Assembly (NCBI GenBank): GCA_025966215.1
Contig: JAOPVM010000441.1
Span: 1-6,481 of the forward strand
Source of the DNA: Klenkia sp.
GTDB taxonomy: Bacteria > Actinomycetota > Actinomycetes > Mycobacteriales > Geodermatophilaceae
Reading direction: 5' to 3'
Length of the DNA stretch: 6,481 bases
How positions within the stretch are numbered: position 1 is the stretch's first letter; every line of letters begins with the position of its first letter. Both the position numbers and the translations under genes were made by a program. The notes beneath the pieces were generated by a model. The model ran no database searches. It saw only the letters and a list, made by a program, of their open reading frames with translations, and had not been told where the DNA came from. Below, one piece after another: positions 1 to 4,812 of the stretch.

Positions 1-1
1 G

Positions 2-778
2 CGGGTGGCCGGCCCGGCCGAGGTGGTCGGCCGGCACGGGGGAGTGGCCCTGGGCGCCGGGGCCGGGGACAACGCGGCCGCCGCGCTCGGGCTGGGCGCC
101 CGGGCCGGTGACGTCCTCGTCTCGATCGGGACGTCGGGGGTGGTCACGGCGGTGTCCGACGCCGCGGCGGCGGACCCCAGCGGCATCGTGGCCGGGTTCG
201 CCGACGCCACCGGCCGGCACCTGCCGCTGGTCTGCACGCTCAACGCCGCCCGGGTGCTGGACGCCGCAGCCGCGATGCTGCGGGTGTCCCTGGACGAGCT
301 CGCCGAGCTGGCGCTGCAGGCCCCGGCCGGCGCCGACGGGCTGGTGCTGGTGCCCTACCTGGAGGGGGAGCGGACGCCGGACCTGCCGCACGCCACCGGC
401 TCGGTGCACGGACTGACGCTGCACACCTCGACCCCGGCGCACTGGGCCCGGGCCGCGGTGGAGGGACTGCTCTGCGGACTGGCCGACGGGATCGAGGCGC
501 TGGGGGGTCAGGGTGCCGCTGTCGAGCGGGTGCTGCTGGTCGGTGGGGGAGCACGGTCCCGCGCGGTGCAGGAGATCGCGCCCGCGGTGTTCGGCCGGCC
601 GGTGCTGGTGCCCGAACCGGGGGAGGCCGTCGCCGACGGCGCTGCCCGGCAGGCCGCCTGGGCGCTGACCGGCAAGCTCCCGGAGTGGGCCGCCGCCGGA
701 ACCCGGCGGGTGGAGGCCGAGCCGACGCCGGCGGTCCGGGAGCGCTACGCCGCGGTGCGGGACCGCACCGACCGGTAG
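2..778 (+). CDS. xylB: Xylulokinase, C-terminal part (5' end outside window)
   Basis: ATP-dependent kinase of the FGGY family that converts D-xylulose to D-xylulose 5-phosphate in the cytoplasm, the entry step into the pentose phosphate pathway. The frame is open to the left edge, so about 220 N-terminal residues (FGGY_N domain) are missing; the GTG at 5 is internal. The visible part begins at the domain junction with [13 protein letters not shown], whose Asp (nt 68-70) matches the catalytic base of the family (Asp233 in E. coli XylB). VSIGTSG (about nt 118-139) is the phosphate-binding loop of [14 protein letters not shown] (about nt 535-558) and the later [13 protein letters not shown] are the nucleotide-binding signature and the conserved C-terminal helix. 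The end ([12 protein letters not shown], stop TAG) looks natural. A remnant of a MarR regulator follows immediately. The DNAAAALG and [10 protein letters not shown] motifs favour xylulokinase over glycerol kinase or other FGGY kinases; substrate is inferred from family resemblance. Confidence 0.9.
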   Translation, partial: RVAGPAEVVGRHGGVALGAGAGDNAAAALGLGARAGDVLVSIGTSGVVTAVSDAAAADPSGIVAGFADATGRHLPLVCTLNAARVLDAAAAMLRVSLDELAELALQAPAGADGLVLVPYLEGERTPDLPHATGSVHGLTLHTSTPAHWARAAVEGLLCGLADGIEALGGQGAAVERVLLVGGGARSRAVQEIAPAVFGRPVLVPEPGEAVADGAARQAAWALTGKLPEWAAAGTRRVEAEPTPAVRERYAAVRDRTDR

Positions 779-780
779 GT

Positions 781-1098
781 CACAGAGCCCGGTTCGGACC
801 GGGGCGGGCCACCGACCTGGCCGGCTGGCAGGGCGTGGACCGCTCGACGATCACCGTCCAGCTGCGCCGGCTCGAGGAGCGCGGCCTCGTCGTCCGCACC
901 CCGGACCCCGACGACGGCCGGGTGGTGCTGCTGACCGCCGGCGCGGCGGGGGAGCGGGTGAGGGCCGCGGTCGTGGAGCACGGGGCACAGGCAGGCCAGT
1001 CGGTGATGACCGGCTGGACCGCCACCGACCGGCGTCGCTTCGCCGCCCTGTTCGACAGCTCCACCGCCGGCATGGACCCCGCCCCTCCCCGGCGCTGA
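781..1098 (+). pseudogene. MarR-family regulator remnant lacking its N-terminus
   Basis: This frame encodes the second half of a MarR winged-helix regulator. It shows a recognition-helix region (TDLAGWQGVDRSTITVQLRR), then LEERGLVVRTPDPDDGR, the wing with the DxDDGR hallmark, then VVLLTAGAAGERV and a C-terminal dimerisation helix. Family members are about 140-160 residues and begin with about 50 residues of helices 1-2; here homology starts abruptly at about nt 800, just after the xylB stop at 778. Upstream in the same frame there is only out-of-frame xylB sequence, reaching back to a GTG at 685 that would add a low-complexity Arg/Gly/Pro leader. A GTG at 835 would start inside the HTH. No plausible start or ribosome binding site precedes the homology, so I read this as a 5' deletion remnant. 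The tail (GMDPAPPRR) overlaps the terminator hairpin. An expressed short protein cannot be excluded. Confidence 0.7.
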
Positions 1099-1107
1099 GG
1101 GGCGGGG
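1077..1107. terminator. Strong bidirectional hairpin between convergent genes
   Basis: A perfect 11-base-pair inverted repeat (CCCCGCCCCTC at 1077-1087 and GAGGGGCGGGG at 1097-1107) encloses a 9-base loop. It covers the stop codon of the MarR remnant and ends 6 bases before the aldehyde dehydrogenase stop on the other strand. No T-tract follows on either side, as is common for terminators in high-GC actinobacteria. The position between convergent genes supports a shared bidirectional terminator. Confidence 0.7.
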
Positions 1108-1113
1108 GCCGCC

Positions 1114-2688
1114 TCAGATCGAGGCGGGGTAGCGCGAGTGCTCGGGGAAGTTGCCGTGGAGCAGCTCGCCCGCCGGGCCCTGGGTGACCGCCTGGACCAG
1201 CAGCTCGCCACCGACGAAGCAGCCCAGCCAGGACGCGCCGCGGCCGCCGAACGGCTCGGACCGGTCACCGCGGGAGCGCGGCTTGTTCACCCCGACCTTG
1301 AACGCCTGCACCTCGCGGGCCAGCCGGTGCGCCTTCTCCTCGTCGTCGCAGGCCAGCGACGCCACGAGGGCGCCGTTGGAGGCGTTCATCTGGGCCAGCA
1401 GCTCGGCCTCGCTGTCCACCACGACGATGGTGTCCACCGGCCCGAAGGGCTCGGAGTGCATCAACGCGCTGGCGCCGCCGGGGGACAGCAGTGCCGCCGG
1501 GGCGACGTAGGCCGAGGTGTCCTGCCCGGCGATGAACCGGCCGTCGGCCAGCGACCCACGCCAGAGCGGGACCGCGCCGCGGTGCATGGCGTCGGAGACC
1601 CGGTCGCGCAGCTCCGTGGCCTTGCCCGCGCTGATCACCGGCCCGAAGTCCAGGGTGGGCAGCTCGTCGTCGTCGTGCTCGACGGCCAGCGGGTGCCCGA
1701 ACCGCAGCGACTGGACGACGGGCAGGTAGGTGGCCAGGAACTGGTCCACGAGTTCGCGCTGGACGACGTAGCGGGGGTAGGCGGTGCACCGCTGCTTGCC
1801 GTACTCGAAGCCCTTCTTCAGGTGCGCGGCCAGGCCGTCCCAGTCGGAGAAGTCCCAGATGCCCCAGGCGTTGAGGCCCTCCTGCTCGAGCATGTGCCGC
1901 TTGCCGGTGTCCAGCAGCCCGGCAGCGACCTTCCCGCCGTTGGACCGGCCGCCGACGAAGGCCAACGCACCGATCTCCGGTGAGCGGACCAGCACGCTGG
2001 ACAGCTCGGCCCCGCCGCCGGACAGCAGCGTCACCGGCAGGCCCTCCCGGGCCATCAGCGCGTGCGCGAGCGTCAGGCAGGTCGCCCCGCCCTGGGACGG
2101 CGTCTTGGCGATGACCGCGTTGCCGGCCCGCAGCTGCACCAGCTCGGCGTGCACCAGCACCGACATCGGGTAGTTCCAGCTGGCGATGTTGGACACCGGG
2201 CCGTCCAGCGGCGTGCGGTCGCCGAGCATCCCGTCGATCTCCTCGACGTACCAGCGGACGCCGTCCAGGGCCCGGTCGACGTCGGCACAGGCCAGCTTCC
2301 ACGGCTTGCCGATCTCCCAGGCGAGCAGCAGCGCCAGGTCGTCCCGGGCGTCGGCCATCGCCTCGACCGCCGCGGTGACCCGGGCCTTCCGCTCGGCCAC
2401 CGGCGTGCCGGCCCACCCCCGGTGCGCGGCGGCCGATGCCAGCACCGCGTGCTGGGCCTCGCCCGCCGACACCTTCGGCAACCCGGTCAGCCTCGACCCG
2501 TCCACCGGGGAGACGAGCGTCTCCGGGTCGCCGATCGGGCGCCAGGTGCCGTCGACCAGGTTGTGCAACCGGTCGGCGCCGAAGGCCTCCGGGGTGCGGG
2601 CGGCTGCGCGGCCGAGGACCGAGGCCCACTCCGTGCCGGGCTTCACGTGCAGCGAGGTGGGGGCGGGCCGCGTCGTCGAGGCTGTCAT
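1114..2688 (-). CDS. Aldehyde dehydrogenase family protein
   Basis: A 524-residue member of the ALDH superfamily, which oxidises an aldehyde to an acid with NAD(P)+ through a thiohemiacetal on a cysteine. Family landmarks appear in order: oxyanion Asn172 in ASWNYP, cofactor-binding Lys195 in AKTPSQGG, the Rossmann glycine motif FVGGRSNGG at 244-252, general-base Glu268 in MLEQEGLNA, nucleophile Cys301 in GKQRCTAYPR, and cofactor-binding Glu413 in SEPFGPV. All key residues are present, but the usual ELGGK block reads EQEGL and the usual GQxC reads KQRC, so this is a divergent branch and its substrate cannot be named. The ATG at 2688 was chosen because homology begins soon after it. The frame stays open to 3186, but that stretch is antisense to the oxidase gene and low-complexity. 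No Shine-Dalgarno precedes the ATG; CACAGT lies 6 bases upstream, so the message may be leaderless. The gene is divergent from the alditol oxidase and convergent with the MarR remnant. Cytoplasmic, no signal peptide. Confidence 0.9.
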   Translation of the reverse strand: MTASTTRPAPTSLHVKPGTEWASVLGRAAARTPEAFGADRLHNLVDGTWRPIGDPETLVSPVDGSRLTGLPKVSAGEAQHAVLASAAAHRGWAGTPVAERKARVTAAVEAMADARDDLALLLAWEIGKPWKLACADVDRALDGVRWYVEEIDGMLGDRTPLDGPVSNIASWNYPMSVLVHAELVQLRAGNAVIAKTPSQGGATCLTLAHALMAREGLPVTLLSGGGAELSSVLVRSPEIGALAFVGGRSNGGKVAAGLLDTGKRHMLEQEGLNAWGIWDFSDWDGLAAHLKKGFEYGKQRCTAYPRYVVQRELVDQFLATYLPVVQSLRFGHPLAVEHDDDELPTLDFGPVISAGKATELRDRVSDAMHRGAVPLWRGSLADGRFIAGQDTSAYVAPAALLSPGGASALMHSEPFGPVDTIVVVDSEAELLAQMNASNGALVASLACDDEEKAHRLAREVQAFKVGVNKPRSRGDRSEPFGGRGASWLGCFVGGELLVQAVTQGPAGELLHGNFPEHSRYPASI

Positions 2689-2694
2689 GGGCGC

Positions 2695-2700
2695 ACTGTG
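2695..2700 (-). promoter_or_regulatory. Possible -10 element of the aldehyde dehydrogenase gene
   Basis: On the - strand CACAGT ends 6 bases before the ATG at 2688, the spacing seen at leaderless actinobacterial promoters. It differs from the TANNNT consensus at the first base, and I see no -35. It is offered because no ribosome binding site is present. Confidence 0.35.
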
Positions 2701-2727
2701 CCAGGCCGCCGGCCCCAGGGGCAGTGA

Positions 2728-2743
2728 CCGCGGGCACCCGTGG
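2728..2743. promoter_or_regulatory. Imperfect inverted repeat, possible operator
   Basis: CCGCGGGCACCCGTGG is a near-palindrome of the form CCnCGGGnnCCCGnGG in the middle of the 79-base divergent gap, about 32 bases before the oxidase start. Its placement fits a shared operator for both genes. GC-rich palindromes are common by chance in such genomes, so confidence is low. Confidence 0.2.
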
Positions 2744-2754
2744 GACCGCTGACC

Positions 2755-2760
2755 TACCGT
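2755..2760 (+). promoter_or_regulatory. Probable -10 element giving a leaderless oxidase mRNA
   Basis: TACCGT matches the TANNNT -10 consensus of housekeeping actinobacterial promoters and ends 7 bases before the GTG at 2768. Transcription would therefore begin at or next to the first base of the start codon. There is no Shine-Dalgarno before this GTG, which fits leaderless translation. No convincing -35 is seen at 16-18 bases. Confidence 0.5.
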
Positions 2761-2767
2761 CGGCGCC

Positions 2768-4000
2768 GTGGAGACCGACTGGGCGGGCACGTACGTCTTC
2801 CGGGCCCCGGTGGTCCGCCCGGCCGACGTCGACGCGGTGCGGACGGCGGTCCGGGAGGCCACCCACGTGCGGGCGCTGGGCACCCGGCACACGTTCAACG
2901 GGCTGGCCGAGAGCCCCGGCGTGCTGCTGGACCTGACCGCGCTGCCCGACGACGTGCAGGTCCGCGAGGACGGCACCGTCTGGGTCACCGCGGGGACGAC
3001 GTACGGCGCACTGGCCCGCGAGCTGCACCAGCACGGCCGGGGGCTGCACAACCTGGGCTCGCTGCCGCACATCTCGGTGGGCGGCGCGGTGGCGACCGGC
3101 ACGCACGGGTCGGGTGACGCCCTGGGCGTGCTGGCCACCGCCGTCCGGGAGGTCGAGCTGGTGGACGCCGACGGGGAGCTGCGCACGGTCCGCCGGGACG
3201 ACGCGGACGGTGCCGGCCTGCTCGTCGCCCTGGGCTCGATCGGCGTCGTCGTCCGGCTGCGGCTGGAGACCCAGCCCAGCTACGGGGTGCGCCAGGACGT
3301 CTACCGCGACCTGGCGCTGGCCGCGGTGGTCGAGGACCCGGCGGCGGTGACCGGCGCGGGCACCAGCGTCAGCGTCTTCACCCGCTGGGACGGCCGGGCC
3401 GACGCCTGGGTGAAGACCCGGTGGCCCGCCGACGTACCGGACGCCCTGCTGGGGGCGCCGCGCGACCCGGTCTCGCGCGACGGCATCACCGACGAGATCC
3501 GGGGGAACGTGACCGAGCAGGGCGGCGTGCCCGGCCCGTGGCACGAGCGGTTGCCACACTTCCGGGACGACGCGACCCCGAGCAGCGGCGAGGAGATCCA
3601 GTCCGAGTTCTTCGTCGACCGGGCCGACGCCGGTGCCGCGATCGCCGCCGTCGCCGCGCTGGGCGACCGGATCCGCGAGCACCTGGTGGTCAGCGAGCTG
3701 CGCACCGTGGCCGCCGACGGGCTGTGGCTGTCCGCCGCGCACGGCCGGGACTCCCTGGCGGTGCACTTCACCTGGCGCAGGACCGCCGCCGCCCGGGACG
3801 AGGCCCTGCCCCTGGTCGAGGACGCGCTGCGCGAGTTCGGGGCCCGCCCGCACTGGGGCAAGGCGCACCACCTGGGTGCCGCCGAGCTCGAGCGGGTGGT
3901 GCCGCGGCTGGCCGAGGCCCGCGACCTGTTCCAGACGTGGGACCCGCGCGGGGTGTTCAGCTCACCCGGACTGGTCGGGCTGGGCGTCAGATCGTCATGA
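2768..4000 (+). CDS. aldO: FAD-dependent alditol oxidase (AldO family)
   Basis: A 410-residue flavoprotein of the VAO/ALO family. By resemblance to Streptomyces coelicolor AldO it oxidises the C1 hydroxyl of sugar alcohols (xylitol, sorbitol and related) to the aldose with O2, releasing H2O2. The N-terminal FAD_binding_4 domain (about 10-170) contains GTRHTFN, whose His41 matches the covalent flavin attachment site (His46 in AldO), and NLGSLPHISVGGAVATGTHGSG-like sequence at 95-116. The C-terminal ALO domain has VPGPWHERLPHFR (254-266), TPSSGEEIQSE (270-280), SELRTVAAD (309-317), HFTW (333-336) and PHWGK (361-365). Ser103, Glu310, Arg312, His333 and Lys365 line up with AldO substrate-site residues Ser106, Glu320, Arg322, His343 and Lys375. 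Length is near that of AldO (about 418). No signal peptide. The GTG start is supported by homology from residue 5 and the -10 seven bases upstream. L-gulono- or D-arabinono-lactone oxidase is a related alternative, but the motif match favours alditol oxidase. Confidence 0.9.
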   Translation: METDWAGTYVFRAPVVRPADVDAVRTAVREATHVRALGTRHTFNGLAESPGVLLDLTALPDDVQVREDGTVWVTAGTTYGALARELHQHGRGLHNLGSLPHISVGGAVATGTHGSGDALGVLATAVREVELVDADGELRTVRRDDADGAGLLVALGSIGVVVRLRLETQPSYGVRQDVYRDLALAAVVEDPAAVTGAGTSVSVFTRWDGRADAWVKTRWPADVPDALLGAPRDPVSRDGITDEIRGNVTEQGGVPGPWHERLPHFRDDATPSSGEEIQSEFFVDRADAGAAIAAVAALGDRIREHLVVSELRTVAADGLWLSAAHGRDSLAVHFTWRRTAAARDEALPLVEDALREFGARPHWGKAHHLGAAELERVVPRLAEARDLFQTWDPRGVFSSPGLVGLGVRSS

Positions 4001-4003
4001 CGA
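3992..4003. repeat. Perfect 12-base palindrome over the oxidase stop
   Basis: TCGTCATGACGA is a perfect palindrome that includes the TGA stop of the alditol oxidase and lies 5 bases before the -10 element of the EIIB gene. It sits where the spacer of that promoter would be, so it could be a regulator site, or it could be chance. Confidence 0.3.
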
Positions 4004-4008
4004 CCAGG

Positions 4009-4014
4009 TAGTGT
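4009..4014 (+). promoter_or_regulatory. Probable -10 element of the EIIB gene
   Basis: TAGTGT matches TANNNT, with transcription expected to start near 4021 and give a leader of about 34 bases before the ATG at 4055. No clear -35 is seen. The leader is strikingly T- and pyrimidine-rich compared with the surrounding DNA, consistent with an untranslated region rather than coding sequence. Confidence 0.5.
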
Positions 4015-4025
4015 GAGCGTTAACA
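4012..4025. promoter_or_regulatory. Candidate LacI-family operator in front of the EIIB gene
   Basis: TGTGAGCGTTAACA is a near-palindrome centred on CG, with half sites TGTGAGC and TGTTAAC (reverse complement of the right half). This is the usual form of LacI/GalR-family operators, which control sugar uptake and use in actinobacteria. It overlaps the -10 element and the expected transcription start, a classic repression position. No LacI-family gene is in the window, so the regulator would be encoded elsewhere. Confidence 0.55.
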
Positions 4026-4054
4026 CTCTTCTTGATCTTGGAGTTCTCCCTCTC

Positions 4055-4360
4055 ATGCCGAGCATCGACGGCGCCGCCGTCCGCAAGCTGGTCATCGCCT
4101 GTGACGCCGGGATGGCCAGCAGCGTGCTGATGAGCTCCCAGCTGCGCAAGCACCTGTCCCCCCAGGTGGTCGTCTCGCACAGCCCGGTCGACGCCCTGCC
4201 GGCCGACGCCGACGTGGTGCTCACCCACGGCAAGCTCGCCGAGCGCGCGCGGCTGGCCGCCGGCGACCGCCCGGTCGTCGCCTACGACCTGCTGATCGGC
4301 GACCCCGCGGTCGACGGTCTGGTGCAGGCGATCCGCGAGGGCCAGCCGATCGAGGCCTGA
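4055..4360 (+). CDS. Stand-alone mannitol-type PTS EIIB protein
   Basis: A 101-residue cytoplasmic protein resembling the EIIB domain of mannitol PTS permeases. EIIB receives phosphate from EIIA on a cysteine and passes it to the sugar carried by EIIC. The phosphorylation loop is VIACDAGMASS with Cys16; the usual form is CDAGMGSS, so one glycine is alanine. DADVVLTHGKLAERAR (51-66) matches the second conserved EIIB block. In most mannitol permeases EIIB is fused to the membrane EIIC; here it is separate and neither EIIC nor EIIA is nearby. The ATG at 4055 was chosen because homology starts at residue 9 and GGAG lies at 4040-4043, 11 bases upstream. An in-frame GTG at 4013 is rejected because it lies inside the -10 and operator and would add T-rich leader sequence. 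The gene is 54 bases after the alditol oxidase but has its own promoter signals. It could serve a distant EIIC or have a regulatory role. Confidence 0.82.
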   Translation: MPSIDGAAVRKLVIACDAGMASSVLMSSQLRKHLSPQVVVSHSPVDALPADADVVLTHGKLAERARLAAGDRPVVAYDLLIGDPAVDGLVQAIREGQPIEA

Positions 4361-4374
4361 GCCCGCGAGCTCAG
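4357..4374. terminator. Small hairpin over both stops of the convergent pair
   Basis: CTGAGC (4357-4362) and GCTCAG (4369-4374) form a perfect 6-base-pair stem with a 6-base loop, covering the EIIB stop and the stop of the 103-residue protein. No T-tract follows. Twelve bases further on, TCGCCCC/GGGGCGA (4386-4402) forms a second perfect 7-base-pair stem with a 3-base loop inside the minus-strand gene. It could add to termination of the EIIB transcript. Confidence 0.45.
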
Positions 4375-4682
4375 TCGGTCCGGTGTCGCCCCGCGGGGGC
4401 GACGGCGGTGTCGGCCGGCTGCGGCTCGGGCACGGCCGGTCGGCCGACCTGCGCCTCGCGCTGCAGCCAGCGCCACCGGCCGGTGGTGGTGAGGTCGGCG
4501 GTCAGTCCCGCAGCGTCCCGGGCGGCCAACGCCGCGTCGGTGAGGGCGAACTCCCCGGTCCGCGGGCCCCGGGCGTCCACCCGGCCGGCGGCGCGAGCGG
4601 CCAGTCGCCGTTCCCTGCGGGTGGGCAGGTCGGCGGGATCGGTCGGCGCGGGCGGTCCTGCGTGGTCCTGGTGGACGGTCAT
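4371..4682 (-). CDS. Small protein of unknown function, 103 residues
   Basis: I do not recognise this protein. It has a proline-rich start, a strongly basic segment at 21-40 (TRRERRLAARAAGRV), a central part with GEFALTDAALAARDAAGLTADL (43-64), an aromatic/basic patch GRWRWLQREAQ (68-78) and a Pro/Ala-rich tail. There is no membrane segment, signal peptide or cysteine, so it is probably cytoplasmic and partly disordered. The start is supported by GAGGA on the - strand (4692-4696), 9 bases before the ATG, a good ribosome binding site. That site is the main reason to accept the gene over overlapping frames on either strand. It lies 130 bases downstream of the LCP gene on the same strand. The gap 4683-4812 has no TANNNT-like -10 on that strand and only weak hairpins, so the gene may be read through from the LCP gene. 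Its stop is 10 bases from that of the convergent EIIB gene. Confidence 0.6.
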   Translation of the reverse strand: MTVHQDHAGPPAPTDPADLPTRRERRLAARAAGRVDARGPRTGEFALTDAALAARDAAGLTADLTTTGRWRWLQREAQVGRPAVPEPQPADTAVAPAGRHRTD

Positions 4683-4812
4683 CGTGGTCGGTCCTCACCG
4701 TTCGGCACCGGGACGGTGGGCCGCCCCGCTGCGACCGTGGCACAGGTCCGCACACGCTGCGTGACCATCTCGGGGGGCCGTCACCAGCGGTGATCGTCCG
4801 ACGACGGGTGGT

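Noticed and set aside
685..1098. A 137-residue chimeric protein starting in xylB and running into the MarR remnant
   Set aside because: The first 35 or so residues are xylB read in another frame, Gly/Arg/Pro-rich and without MarR helices 1-2, so a working regulator is unlikely.
1138..1983. A 281-residue + strand open frame opposite the aldehyde dehydrogenase
   Set aside because: It mirrors the real gene, is low in complexity and has no domain or start signal.
2689..3186. An upstream extension of the aldehyde dehydrogenase to 690 residues
   Set aside because: The extra 166 residues are Ser/Arg/Thr-rich antisense sequence over the oxidase gene and show no ALDH similarity; the family begins near the ATG at 2688.
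1265..3871. An 868-residue open frame on the - strand
   Set aside because: It is antisense to the oxidase and out of frame over the dehydrogenase; the translation is Arg/Gly/Pro/Ala-rich with no motif, typical of a frame kept open by GC bias.
4013..4054. GTG at 4013 as start of the EIIB protein
   Set aside because: It lies within the -10 element and the LacI-like operator; the 14 extra residues match no EIIB family sequence, and the ATG at 4055 has GGAG upstream.
4282..4764. Overlapping open frames on both strands around the 103-residue gene
   Set aside because: They lack ribosome binding sites and are Arg/Pro/Ser-rich shadows; the frame at 4371-4682 has GAGGA at the right distance.
4781..4806. 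TCACC/GGTGA and CGTC/GACG inverted repeats after the LCP stop
   Set aside because: Stems of only 5 and 4 base pairs with no T-tract; too weak to call a terminator.
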